Assembly (NCBI GenBank): GCA_013697365.1
Contig: JACCXA010000101.1
Span: forward strand, 1-20,271
Length of the DNA stretch: 20,271 nucleotides
Origin: Chthoniobacterales bacterium
Lineage (GTDB): Bacteria; Verrucomicrobiota; Verrucomicrobiia; Chthoniobacterales; UBA10450
Reading direction: 5' to 3'
This document shows, piece after piece, positions 7,276 to 15,174 of this stretch. Position 1 is the first letter of the stretch. Each line of letters opens with the position of its first letter. Below the pieces are notes generated by a model that was not told the origin of the DNA, did not search any database, and worked only from the letters and a program-made list of their open reading frames with translations. The translations under genes were made by a program, and so were the position numbers.

Positions 7276-8418
7276 ATGCGCGCGATGACCTACAGTCCAA
7301 GCCGGCCTGACAGGACTTTAACGATCGCTCTGGCAGTCGTTGCCATTTTCGGAGCCGCACAGATCGCGGCCCTGGCCTTGCATTACCTTGGGCAGGCACG
7401 AGCCGCGCGCCAGGCGGCCGCACCACCGCCTGCCGTCGTTCTCGAGCAGGCTCGTCCCGGTGGGGCGTCAGCGCATGCGACACAGCCGGCTCCTGCGCCG
7501 ATTGCTCCTTCCAGCGGAACGACCGCGCAAGCTCCCCCGAGCGCGACCGCGCTTTCCGCCGCCGACCAGCTTTTAAAGGAAGCGGTCGCCTTGCGCGAAA
7601 AAGGCGACACGACGAACGCCCTCGCCCGCCTGCAAGATGCGCTGCAACGCGATCCGAGGAACGCCGACGTCCTCGCCGAAATGGCGATGATTTATGAGTC
7701 AATCCAGGCGTTCTCCCGCTCGAATGAAACCTGGCGAAAAATACAGGAGATAGGCGCGTCCGCGGGCGCGATCTATGAACTCGCGGAATTGAAACTGAAG
7801 GTTGGCGTGGCGCCGGCCCCAGCTGCAGCGGCAGCCGGCCCAGGGTTCGCCGGCGTTTCTCCCCTCGATGCCGGTAACACGCGCCCCGGTCCGGAAGGAA
7901 TTCCCGACGGCTCCACCTTTGGTATTACAGAGGCGAGCGTGGCCGAGACGCCTGATGCGGACGCGGAGACGAACCTTACCCTGCGCGTCGGCGTGAAGGT
8001 CCGCGCCAGTACGCTGGTCGACCACACGAAGGTAAAGATTCAGGTCTACTTCTACGACACGGTCGACAACAACAAGGTGGCGTTGACCGATGCGGAAGTG
8101 AATTACGAATGGCTCACCCCGAATCACGATTGGAAAGGCACGAATCCGGAGATTCTGGCCGTGAGTTATGTGCGCCTGAAGAATGGCACCATCTCTTCCG
8201 AGGCAGCCCTAACGGAAGCCGCCGCTGCCGTGACACCCCCGGTCGGGGGAAGAAAAGCGCGCACTGCGCCCAGGAAACCGGACGCATCTGATGCGAACCG
8301 GAAATATGCCGGCTATCAGGTCCGTGTTTACTACAATGATCAGCTCCAGGACGTGCGCGCGGAACCGACCAAACTGCTGAACCTCTTCCCACCGCCGCTC
8401 ACCCTGACCTCCCAGTAA
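7276..8418 (+). CDS. Membrane-anchored TPR protein
   Basis: This protein has about 380 residues. A membrane segment lies near residues 14-38 (TIALAVVAIFGAAQIAALAL), followed by a Pro/Ala-rich linker (about 45-95). Two or so tetratricopeptide-like repeats follow (about 95-175: LLKEAVALREKGDTTNALARLQDALQRDPRNADVLAEMA...). A second Ala/Pro/Gly linker leads to a beta-rich C-terminal domain with LTLRVGVKVRAS and VKIQVYFYDTVDNNKVALTD. I choose the ATG at 7276, or 7285, over 7198, because 7198 lies inside the ACT gene and adds a non-conserved lead before the membrane anchor. The stop codon abuts the next start with no gap, implying translational coupling. TPRs normally hold partner proteins together; here the partner and the function of the C-terminal domain are unknown. 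Confidence 0.82.
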   Translation: MRAMTYSPSRPDRTLTIALAVVAIFGAAQIAALALHYLGQARAARQAAAPPPAVVLEQARPGGASAHATQPAPAPIAPSSGTTAQAPPSATALSAADQLLKEAVALREKGDTTNALARLQDALQRDPRNADVLAEMAMIYESIQAFSRSNETWRKIQEIGASAGAIYELAELKLKVGVAPAPAAAAAGPGFAGVSPLDAGNTRPGPEGIPDGSTFGITEASVAETPDADAETNLTLRVGVKVRASTLVDHTKVKIQVYFYDTVDNNKVALTDAEVNYEWLTPNHDWKGTNPEILAVSYVRLKNGTISSEAALTEAAAAVTPPVGGRKARTAPRKPDASDANRKYAGYQVRVYYNDQLQDVRAEPTKLLNLFPPPLTLTSQ

Positions 8419-9165
8419 ATGCAGGTGCTCATCGTCCATCGCGACGCCGAAGTCGGAGAGCCCCTGGTAGAGATGGTGAAGGAACATACGGAACACCACT
8501 GCGGCTTCGCGGCCTCCGATCGCGAGGCGCTCGCTTGGGCTCGTGGTGTCAGCCGTTGCTCGCTCTTCATTACGCAGCTCCGTGGAGACGGCGTGGATGG
8601 TCTTTCCCTCGGCGGGACGCTGAGCGAGATATTCGCGGGATTGCAGACAATGTTTCTTCCCGATTACTCCACCTCGGAACAACGGCTCGACCTCGCGAAC
8701 ACCAAGGTCTTTCCCGAGCCGATCGACGGCGAACGATTGCTCCAGGCAATCGCCTTCGCGGAGACGCAGCGTCAGGTTGGGCAGGATCTGTATCACGCCC
8801 TCGATGTCCTGCAGATGCTCTGCCTCGCGCGGCGGAGCGGGGCTGTGCAATTCGTGAAAGGATCAAAAACCGCCGTCGTATTTTTAAAGAGCGGCCAAAT
8901 CATCCACGCGGAACAGGGAGCGATGCGCGACCAGGAGGCGCTTTATCACATCGTCCCGTGGGATGCGGTCGAATTTGCCTACGATCAATATGTGCGCGCG
9001 CCAGCGGAGACCATTCGGGTGCCTTGGGAAGAGGCCATCATCGGTGCGGTTTCGCGGCGCAATGCGCAAGTGGTGGGAGCGGCGCCGGCAAAAGGATTGC
9101 AGCCCGCTGCGGAAGGTAAAGAAACGCGCTGGAGTATCTTTGGCCGGCCCCGCAAGCTCGGTTAG
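8419..9165 (+). CDS. Pseudo-receiver plus DUF4388 (PATAN-like) regulatory protein
   Basis: This 248-residue protein has two parts. Residues 1-115 follow the CheY receiver pattern (VLIVHRDAEVGEPLVEMV, SLFITQLRGDGVDGLSL, VFPEPIDGERLLQAI). The phosphoacceptor Asp in the usual ITDL is Gln (ITQL), and the conserved Lys of the KP motif is Glu (PEP). It therefore should not be phosphorylated in the normal way. Residues 120-218 match DUF4388: LYHALDVLQMLCLARRSG, VVFLKSGQIIHAEQGAMRDQEAL and VPWDAVEFAYDQ. DUF4388 is found in signalling proteins of delta-proteobacteria, PVC and relatives, often beside TPR or GTPase modules. The start abuts the TPR gene's stop, so the two are likely made together and may interact. 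No DNA-binding or enzymatic domain is seen. Confidence 0.82.
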   Translation: MQVLIVHRDAEVGEPLVEMVKEHTEHHCGFAASDREALAWARGVSRCSLFITQLRGDGVDGLSLGGTLSEIFAGLQTMFLPDYSTSEQRLDLANTKVFPEPIDGERLLQAIAFAETQRQVGQDLYHALDVLQMLCLARRSGAVQFVKGSKTAVVFLKSGQIIHAEQGAMRDQEALYHIVPWDAVEFAYDQYVRAPAETIRVPWEEAIIGAVSRRNAQVVGAAPAKGLQPAAEGKETRWSIFGRPRKLG

Positions 9166-9244
9166 CCGCGGCTGTTTTTGATCCCGCAGGCAAGGGCACC
9201 GGCTCGCTTTCATCTCAAGCCAGTTGCGTTATTCTAGCGCCCCG

Positions 9245-10108
9245 ATGAAACGCCTGCTCGTCTTCGCCCTTTCATTGCTGCCTGCTGGCAGCGCTCTGGG
9301 GCAGATCCAGGTGGAGCTGAGGTTTCCGCGCGTGCAATACGTCGCCTATGAGCCGGTCGTGGCGATTGTGCAAATCACCAATCTTGCCGGGCGCGACATC
9401 GAGCTACGCGACGACAAGGGGCAACGTTGGTTCGGCTTCGAGGTGACCGAGGACGAAGGCCGTTTCCTGCCGGTCTCAAACCAAAACGAGGAACCGCCTC
9501 TCCAGATCGAATCTGGCAAGTCGGTCACACGCAAAATCAATCTTACGCCCCTTTACCCCATCCAGGACCTCGGCCCTTACCACGTCCGGGCAAACGTCTT
9601 CTTTGCGGACCTGAACAGATTTTTCTACTCGGCTTCGAAAGTCTTCCACGTGGGCGATGCGCGCGCCGTCTGGCAGAAGACGGTCGGCGTGCCGGCGGGC
9701 CTCGCCGGTGCGGGAGGAGTCCGGACCTACTCCGTGCTCTCGAATCGCTTCCCGGACCACACGAAGCTTTACGTCCGGGTGGAAGATAAGAGCACCGGCG
9801 CGGTTTATTGCACTTACCCTTTGGGCCGCGTGATTGCCTTCGATGAGCCGCAAGCGGAGCTGGACCAAGGCAATCGCCTCCATGTTCTGCATTGCGCTGC
9901 TCCGCGGACGTGGGCTTATTCGCAGGTCGGACTCAATGGAGAACTCCTGGCCCGCAAGACTTTCATGGAAACCAAGACCCGTCCCCGCTTAAGGCGCGCC
10001 GCCGACGGAGGGATCGCAATCCGAGGAGGCATGCTCGATGCTCCCGTCTCACCGAACCCTGCCTCGAAGCTCTCGGCCCGGCCCGCCTCAGTTCCCTCGG
10101 ATGACTAG
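9245..10108 (+). CDS. Secreted protein of unknown function
   Basis: This protein has about 287 residues. It starts with a signal peptide (MKRLLVFALSLLPAGSALGQ), so the ATG at 9245 is preferred over 9224, which adds seven residues before it. The mature part begins IQVELRFPRVQYVAYEPVVA and continues with VQITNLAGRDIELRDDKGQRW. This resembles an immunoglobulin-like/BACON-type beta-sandwich in which an N-terminal strand pair describes how a value is supported. I do not recognise a named family. The C-terminal 40 residues are low-complexity (Arg/Pro/Ser). It overlaps the next gene, an amidase, by 8 nt, so it may help it in the periplasm. That is inference only. Confidence 0.78.
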   Translation: MKRLLVFALSLLPAGSALGQIQVELRFPRVQYVAYEPVVAIVQITNLAGRDIELRDDKGQRWFGFEVTEDEGRFLPVSNQNEEPPLQIESGKSVTRKINLTPLYPIQDLGPYHVRANVFFADLNRFFYSASKVFHVGDARAVWQKTVGVPAGLAGAGGVRTYSVLSNRFPDHTKLYVRVEDKSTGAVYCTYPLGRVIAFDEPQAELDQGNRLHVLHCAAPRTWAYSQVGLNGELLARKTFMETKTRPRLRRAADGGIAIRGGMLDAPVSPNPASKLSARPASVPSDD

Positions 10109-10970
10109 ACCTATTTTCGCTCCCTCAAAAAAGAATCACCCCCCGCTCCGCCGCCTCGCCAACTTCGTCCTCCTCTCGCTCGCTCTGGCCTTTTCCACCG
10201 GCGAGGTCCGCGCGCAGTCGCGCACGATCGTCGTCGATGCCGGCCATGGCGGGCATGATCGCGGGGGTGTTCCCCGGCAGCGCGTCGGGGAAAAGGGCTT
10301 AACGCTTGATGTCTCACAGCGTCTGCGCCGCGTTTTGGAGGCGGGCGGCTATCGCGTGATTATGACCCGCAACAGCGACGTGTTTGTCTCGTTAGGCCAG
10401 CGCGTCGCGATCGCCAACTCCCACCCCGGCGCTACCTTTGTCTCCGTCCACTTCAACTCCGCGCCACGCGTGGGCGCGAACGGGATTGAGACTTATTATT
10501 ACCGGCGGGATAGCGCTTCTCTGGCGGCGAATATTCACCGCAACGTCGTCGCCGGCGCCCCTTCGGAAAACCGCGGGATTCGGCGGCGTGGATATTATGT
10601 TTTGCGGCGCACCAGAATCCCCGGAGTGCTGGTGGAATGCGGCTTCCTGACCAATCCGATGGAGGCGCGTTACGCGCTCAATCCGAGCTACCGGCAGAAG
10701 CTAGCGGAAGAGATCGCGCGCGGCATACGCGGCGTGCGCGCTCCGATGGGGCGGCCCCTGGCCCGTGGTTCGGCCTCTTCCTCCGAGGTTCTGCCTCAGC
10801 CCTTTAGCGGTCCCGATTTCGTCCGCGCCACCCCAAGGTCGCGACGTTCTGCCCGCTCATCGAAATCCAAAAAGAAGAAGAAGAGTTCCTCCTCGAAGCG
10901 GAAAAGATCGAGCAGCGGCAAGAAGAAAAAGAGCAGTAGCGTGCAGAGGGTTCAAATCCTGGGGGCGTAA
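10101..10970 (+). CDS. Periplasmic N-acetylmuramoyl-L-alanine amidase with Lys/Ser-rich tail
   Basis: This 289-residue Amidase_3 (AmiC/CwlM-type) enzyme cleaves the bond between MurNAc and L-Ala of peptidoglycan. A signal peptide covers residues 1-38. Zinc ligands are His49 (VVDAGHGGHD), Glu64 (VGEKGLTL) and His117 (SVHFNSAP). The catalytic Glu179 lies in VLVECGFLTNPMEA, so the site is complete. The catalytic domain ends near residue 220. A basic, low-complexity tail fills about residues 240-285, including KSKKKKKSSSSKRKRSSS and GKKKKSSS. It has no LysM, SPOR or AMIN domain and may instead bind anionic wall polymers, nucleic acid or membranes. The start at 10101 sits in the last codons of the preceding gene (8-nt overlap). 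The upstream in-frame ATG at 10038 would add 21 residues ahead of the signal peptide and is less likely. Confidence 0.95.
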   Translation: MTRPIFAPSKKNHPPLRRLANFVLLSLALAFSTGEVRAQSRTIVVDAGHGGHDRGGVPRQRVGEKGLTLDVSQRLRRVLEAGGYRVIMTRNSDVFVSLGQRVAIANSHPGATFVSVHFNSAPRVGANGIETYYYRRDSASLAANIHRNVVAGAPSENRGIRRRGYYVLRRTRIPGVLVECGFLTNPMEARYALNPSYRQKLAEEIARGIRGVRAPMGRPLARGSASSSEVLPQPFSGPDFVRATPRSRRSARSSKSKKKKKSSSSKRKRSSSGKKKKSSSVQRVQILGA

Positions 10971-10971
10971 T

Positions 10972-12480
10972 TTGCAGTCGCCCGTTGTCAGCGCCGCGGA
11001 AATGCGAGCCGCGGAAGCGGCCGCCTTTGCGCGGGGCGTCACCGCGGAATCCCTCATGGATGAAGCCGCGGCCGGTCTGGCGCGAACCGTCTCGCAATTT
11101 TTTCCTGAGCCGGGGCGATGTCTTGTTTTTGCCGGCAAAGGCAACAACGCGGGCGACGCTTGCGCCGCGGCCCAATTACTACACGGCGCAGGGTGGGCGA
11201 TCGAAATTCGACTGGCATATCCAGAAGCGGAACTGGGCGGGCTGGCTCAGGGAAAATTGGCAAGACTGCGCGCGGCCTTGCCAGGCAAAGCCGGGAAAAA
11301 TCTTTCGACGACCCGCGCACGGACGCGTCCATTTGTTATCCTTGATGGGTTGCTCGGCCTGGGCGCGACGCTTCCCCTGCGCGAGCCAATTCGATCTGCC
11401 TGCCGCGCCGTCAACGAACTTCGACGCGACGAAAACGCTTTCGTTTTTTCCATTGATCTTCCCACCGGCCTCGACGGCGAATCGGGAGAGGCCGATGAAG
11501 ATTGCACCGTCGCCGATTTCACGGTTGCGATCGGTTTTGCGAAACGCGGGCTCATCGCTGATCGCGCCCTCAACCTGGTAGGTCGGCTGGAAGTGGTTGC
11601 GCTTTCCGCGTTACGAAAACACGAAGAGGAAGCAGGCTCTCAGGAGGTTCTCGCAACCGCTGCGTCGCTTCGGCACCTGCTCCCGCGTCGCCCCTTTGGC
11701 GCCTACAAAAACCAGTTCGGCCGCGTTGGAATTGTCGCTGGCTCGCGAGGCTTTACCGGCGCGGCCGTGCTCTGCACGTTAGGGGCACTTCGGGGCGGCG
11801 CGGGCTTGGTGGAGCTGTTCGTTCCCGAGGAAATTTACGGGATCGTCGCCGCCAGCGTTCCCCCCGAAGCGATGGTCAAGCCCGTAAAGTCTTACGGCTC
11901 GCTTCTGCACGAAAACATCGATGTCTGGGCTCTCGGTCCCGGACTTGGTCGCGCGGGAGCGACTGACGTTCTTGAACTGATTGGGCAAGCCCGGCGACCG
12001 ATGGTGATCGATGCCGACGGTCTCAACATTCTCTCCGCCGACATGTCGGTTCTCGCCAAAAACCCCGGTCCCCGCCTTCTCACTCCTCATCCGGGGGAGA
12101 TGCAACGCCTCTTCCCAGATCAAAAGGGGTCCCGCGCTGAGATGGCGACAAAATTCTGCGAGAAGCACGCCGTCACCCTTCTCCTCAAAGGCAGCCGCAC
12201 GATCGTCGCGCAACGCGGTTTTCCGATTTCATACAACACGACGGGCAATCCCGGCATGGCGACTGGCGGTATGGGCGATGTGCTGACCGGTGTTTGCGCG
12301 GCTTTGCTGGCGCAAAAACCATCGCCCAACACCGCAGCCCGGTTGGGGGCATGGGTTTGCGGTCGAGCAGCTGAGATTGCGATCTTCCACGGAGCGGGCA
12401 GCGAGGAATCGCTTTTACCCTCTGATATAATCCAGCATCTCGGCCTGGCGTTCGACGACCTGCGAAACGTCCCGACCTAG
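10972..12480 (+). CDS. nnr: Bifunctional NAD(P)HX epimerase/dehydratase
   Basis: This 502-residue two-domain metabolite-repair enzyme corrects hydrated NADH and NADPH. The N-terminal YjeF_N (epimerase) part has VVSAAEMRAAE, the nucleotide loop FAGKGNNAGDA and SIDLPTGLDGESGE. The C-terminal YjeF_C (ADP-dependent dehydratase) part starts about residue 230 (PFGAYKNQFGRVGIVAGSRG). It contains GLGRAG, VIDADGLNIL, LTPHPGEMQRLF and NPGMATGGMGDVLTG, with catalytic Asp436. I place the start at the TTG at 10972, one base after the amidase stop (TAA 10968-10970), because it keeps the conserved VVSAAEMRAAE beginning. The ATG at 11002 would remove it, and the ATG at 10765 lies deep inside the amidase gene. 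One epimerase-loop Gly is replaced by Ala (GNNAGDA versus the usual GNNGGDG). Confidence 0.94.
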   Translation: MQSPVVSAAEMRAAEAAAFARGVTAESLMDEAAAGLARTVSQFFPEPGRCLVFAGKGNNAGDACAAAQLLHGAGWAIEIRLAYPEAELGGLAQGKLARLRAALPGKAGKNLSTTRARTRPFVILDGLLGLGATLPLREPIRSACRAVNELRRDENAFVFSIDLPTGLDGESGEADEDCTVADFTVAIGFAKRGLIADRALNLVGRLEVVALSALRKHEEEAGSQEVLATAASLRHLLPRRPFGAYKNQFGRVGIVAGSRGFTGAAVLCTLGALRGGAGLVELFVPEEIYGIVAASVPPEAMVKPVKSYGSLLHENIDVWALGPGLGRAGATDVLELIGQARRPMVIDADGLNILSADMSVLAKNPGPRLLTPHPGEMQRLFPDQKGSRAEMATKFCEKHAVTLLLKGSRTIVAQRGFPISYNTTGNPGMATGGMGDVLTGVCAALLAQKPSPNTAARLGAWVCGRAAEIAIFHGAGSEESLLPSDIIQHLGLAFDDLRNVPT

Positions 12481-12495
12481 ACGACATTACTTCCG

Positions 12496-13389
12496 ATGCC
12501 GCCTGCCGAACCCAATCAGTTCACTGCCCTTCGGCCGGAGGAAGTACCGCCGCTGCTGCGCCGCGAAAGCTTCTGGAGCAAAGCCCGGAAGTTCCTCGGG
12601 CCGATTGCCGTTGTCGGCATTATTGCGCTCAAATTCTTCGGGAAGCTCAAGTTCATCTTCCTGCCGCTCCTGAAATTCTTCCCGGTCATTTTGAAATCCG
12701 GCGGCTCGATGATCTTCATGATCTGGGTTTATGCCATGCTTTGGGGTTGGAAATGGGGCGTCGGCTTTGTCGTGCTCCTGCTTCTGCATGAGTGCGGGCA
12801 TTTGGTCGCGGCAAAGAGATTCGGGCTTAAGGTTAGTGCGCCGATGTTCATCCCTTTCATGGGAGCATTCATCGCTTTAAAGGAAGCGCCGCGAAATGCC
12901 TGGATCGAAGCTGGCGTCGGTATCGGCGGTCCTATCCTCGGTTCCGCGGCTGCGCTGGTCTGTCATGCGATCGGCTACGGTTTTCATGCGCCTCTCTTCA
13001 TCGGCCTCGCCTGGACTGCCTACTTTCTGAACCTGTTCAATCTCACTCCGGTCGGCATGCTCGATGGAGGCCGCATCGCGACTGCGCTCTCGCCCTGGCT
13101 CTGGGTACCCGGACTCGCCGTCCTGGGGTGGATGGGTTGGACACATCCCAACTTCATTATCTGGCTCGTCCTGCTCATGTCCCTGCCGCGCATCTTTTCG
13201 CTCTTCCGCAAGCGCACGGAAGAAGAGCAACGCTTTTATGAGGTAACGCCCACGCAGCGCTGGACGATGGCCGCGATGTATTTTGGTTTGATTGCCGCGC
13301 TCGTCTTCGGTATGCACGTCGCGCTCGAGCAATTGGAAGCGCAGGGGATTCATCCCGGAACCCGGACGAGCAGCACCCTTGTCCAGTAG
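12496..13389 (+). CDS. Site-2-type membrane metalloprotease (M50 family)
   Basis: This 297-residue protein has several hydrophobic segments. The zinc motif HECGH is at residues 98-102 inside a membrane helix (VLLLLHECGHLVAAKRFG). The second metal-ligand motif NLTPVGMLDGGRI has Asp190. Both are diagnostic of intramembrane site-2 proteases. An Ala/Gly-rich helix (IGGPILGSAAALVCHAIG) lies between them. The short form, without PDZ or CBS domains, resembles the compact YdiL/Rip-like M50 group. Such enzymes cut membrane-bound regulators or signal remnants. The gene follows nnr by 15 nt and ends the plus-strand run. The N-terminal 30 residues are polar and cytoplasmic in appearance. No partner anti-sigma factor is present in the window. 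Confidence 0.92.
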   Translation: MPPAEPNQFTALRPEEVPPLLRRESFWSKARKFLGPIAVVGIIALKFFGKLKFIFLPLLKFFPVILKSGGSMIFMIWVYAMLWGWKWGVGFVVLLLLHECGHLVAAKRFGLKVSAPMFIPFMGAFIALKEAPRNAWIEAGVGIGGPILGSAAALVCHAIGYGFHAPLFIGLAWTAYFLNLFNLTPVGMLDGGRIATALSPWLWVPGLAVLGWMGWTHPNFIIWLVLLMSLPRIFSLFRKRTEEEQRFYEVTPTQRWTMAAMYFGLIAALVFGMHVALEQLEAQGIHPGTRTSSTLVQ

Positions 13390-13642
13390 GCCGCCGGCGC
13401 CGCGCTGCAAAAGGTCCCGCAGATCTCTACCAGTGCGCCCGCTTCACAAGTGGATGTGACCTCGACACTCGTCCGGTTGGCTGCGCCGCTCGGCTCCACC
13501 ATCACTGAAAGCTGGGGACCTCGACGATCGCGCTCATCGGCCCGATCTTGTCTGGCGGTGCCGCTTCCGCGGCGGCAACACGGTTTTGAGGCGAGTGAAG
13601 TTCCATCGCATCGCTTCCGCTTTTGTGCTGTGATGACGGCAG
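13390..13642. other. Gene-free gap before the methyltransferase operon
   Basis: These 253 bases separate the M50 gene from the methyltransferase cassette. They contain no convincing ORF, hairpin with T-tract, tRNA or repeat. The promoter of the cassette should lie here, but I could not identify -35/-10 elements. A minus-strand frame from 13503 into the M50 gene is short and Cys/Ala-rich without recognisable features. Confidence 0.5.
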
Positions 13643-14545
13643 ATGTCCATTGCTTTTAACCCTCTCGACCACCCGATTCTGTTCTCTTCGCCGCGGCGTG
13701 CGACTTCCTACTCCACCTGGCTTCAGCATATTCCGTTTGGGATGCTCTTGATCGAACTGCTTCAGCCGCGCGTCGTGGTGGAGCTTGGGACGTACGCCGG
13801 GGACTCTTATTGCGCTTTTTGTCAGGCAGTCGAAACACTTCGTCTGCCGACGAAGTGCTATGGTATCGACACCTGGGCCGGAGACCCTCACGTTGGCTTT
13901 TATGGAAATGACGTTCTCGCTGATCTCCGCGCGCACCATGATCGCCTTTACGGAAGATTTTCCCAGCTGATCCGGAGCACCTTCGATGAAGCCGCCTCAA
14001 ACTTTGCAGATGGAAGCATCGACTTATTGCACATCGACGGATGCCACACCTATGAGGCAGTCAAACAGGACTTTGAGACCTGGGTCCCGAAGCTATCGCC
14101 GCGTGGCGTAGTGCTATTTCACGACACGTTTGTGCGCGAGCGCGACTTCGGCGTATGGCGATTTTGGGAGGAAGTGCGAGATAGTTGCCCGTCGTTCGAA
14201 TTTTTTCACGGCTGCGGCCTTGGAGTTCTGGCGCTCGGCCGAGAACCCGCTCCTGAAGTCTTGCAATTCCTGACGCAGCCCAAGGAGACATGGGAGAATC
14301 TACGCAATATCTTCTTCAAGCTCGGCTGGTCCATTGAACGGGAGGTACGACTCAGTGAAGCGGAAAAGGAAAATGTTCGGCTGAGTCAGCTGGAAGCGGA
14401 GCGATCCCAGTATCTGCAGGCAGCGCGAAACCTGGACGCTTCCAGGTTGATGAAAGGAGTTCGCCTGTATTGGCGCCTGAAAGCTGCTCTTCAGAAGTCG
14501 CTCGCGCGCGGCAATAATTCCGCGGCGGGACTTAGAAGCTTCTGA
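13643..14545 (+). CDS. Class I SAM-dependent methyltransferase (Methyltransf_24 type)
   Basis: This protein has 300 residues. The Rossmann motif I is VVVELGTYAGDS (residues 44-55), with motif II YGIDTWAGDP downstream. The typical Methyltransf_24 stretch LLHIDGCHTYEAVKQDFETW leads to SPRGVVLFHDTF. These together identify a SAM-binding domain of the sort found beside glycosyltransferases in O-antigen and capsule clusters. The acceptor is often a sugar or small hydroxylated molecule. Residues about 240-280 form a charged, coiled-coil-like region (EAEKENVRLSQLEAERSQ). A stop 6 nt before the DUF218 gene indicates an operon with it and the Mur-NRPS fusion. The substrate is unknown; methylation of the fusion's product is possible but inferred. 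Confidence 0.88.
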   Translation: MSIAFNPLDHPILFSSPRRATSYSTWLQHIPFGMLLIELLQPRVVVELGTYAGDSYCAFCQAVETLRLPTKCYGIDTWAGDPHVGFYGNDVLADLRAHHDRLYGRFSQLIRSTFDEAASNFADGSIDLLHIDGCHTYEAVKQDFETWVPKLSPRGVVLFHDTFVRERDFGVWRFWEEVRDSCPSFEFFHGCGLGVLALGREPAPEVLQFLTQPKETWENLRNIFFKLGWSIEREVRLSEAEKENVRLSQLEAERSQYLQAARNLDASRLMKGVRLYWRLKAALQKSLARGNNSAAGLRSF

Positions 14546-14551
14546 CAAAAA

Positions 14552-15172
14552 ATGCGATCGATCTTAGGCCGGCTAACTAAGAGCACGGTAGACACGCGGG
14601 AAATCGACGCATCCTTTTTTGAGTCCCGTGACGCGATCACCAGGTTTCTATTTCTTCAAGACGAGCCGACGCCGGTCGACTTGTGTTTCGTGCTGGGATG
14701 TCCAACGCCGACGAATATGGACCCTGCCATCGAGCTGTATAGGAAGGGCTTCACCCGAAAGATTCTCATCTCGGGGCACGGCAGATCGCTGACTGAATTG
14801 CCGGAATGCGAGCTTTTCAGGCGGTATGCGATGCACAATGGCGTTCCGGAGAGCGCGCTGATGATTGAGCGTAAGGCGACAAACACCTTTGAGAACTTCG
14901 CGTTTACACGAACGATCGTTGAAGCCGAGCTTGGCTGGAAGAACCTTGATCGCGTCGCGCTTGTTACCAAGCCATTTCACATGCGTCGCGCGGTGATGAC
15001 GGCCCGTGCGCAGTGGCCAGGTCACCTTCAATTCCTGAAGCTACCGCCACGACAGCCTGACGACGTCCCGGCAGCAACCTGGTGGCAAACCGAGTCGGGT
15101 CGGAACTACGTCTTCGCTGAGCTACGCGCTATCGGCACGCACGCCGCATCTGGACATCTCGGCGGGTTCTAG
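14552..15172 (+). CDS. DUF218 / YdcF-ElyC-type protein
   Basis: This 206-residue protein has the DUF218 pattern: VDLCFVLGC near the start of the core, GFTRKILISGHGRS, the ligand-type segment NTFENFAFTR and VALVTKPFHMRRAV. ElyC, SanA and YdcF belong to this fold. Members affect cell-envelope precursor use (ElyC affects undecaprenyl-phosphate/peptidoglycan precursors), and SanA has a role in vancomycin resistance. The protein lacks a strong N-terminal membrane helix, so unlike ElyC it may be cytoplasmic. It lies 2 nt before the MurC-NRPS fusion gene, which strengthens an envelope-precursor theme. The exact reaction is unknown; a nucleotide- or sugar-binding role is the usual guess. Confidence 0.88.
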   Translation: MRSILGRLTKSTVDTREIDASFFESRDAITRFLFLQDEPTPVDLCFVLGCPTPTNMDPAIELYRKGFTRKILISGHGRSLTELPECELFRRYAMHNGVPESALMIERKATNTFENFAFTRTIVEAELGWKNLDRVALVTKPFHMRRAVMTARAQWPGHLQFLKLPPRQPDDVPAATWWQTESGRNYVFAELRAIGTHAASGHLGGF

Positions 15173-15174
15173 GG

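Noticed and set aside
6656..7702. Minus-strand 348-residue ORF opposite the ACT and TPR genes
   Set aside because: Long only because GC-rich antisense frames lack stops; composition is Arg/His/Gly-rich, no domain, and both opposing genes have recognisable families.
9163..9185. Possible terminator after the DUF4388 gene (GC-rich dyad followed by five T)
   Set aside because: AGCCGCGGCT is a loop-less palindrome that cannot form a stable hairpin, and the downstream genes look co-transcribed.
10765..10971. N-terminal extension of the NAD(P)HX enzyme
   Set aside because: It is Arg/Pro-rich shadow coding over the amidase tail; the conserved YjeF_N beginning starts at the TTG at 10972.
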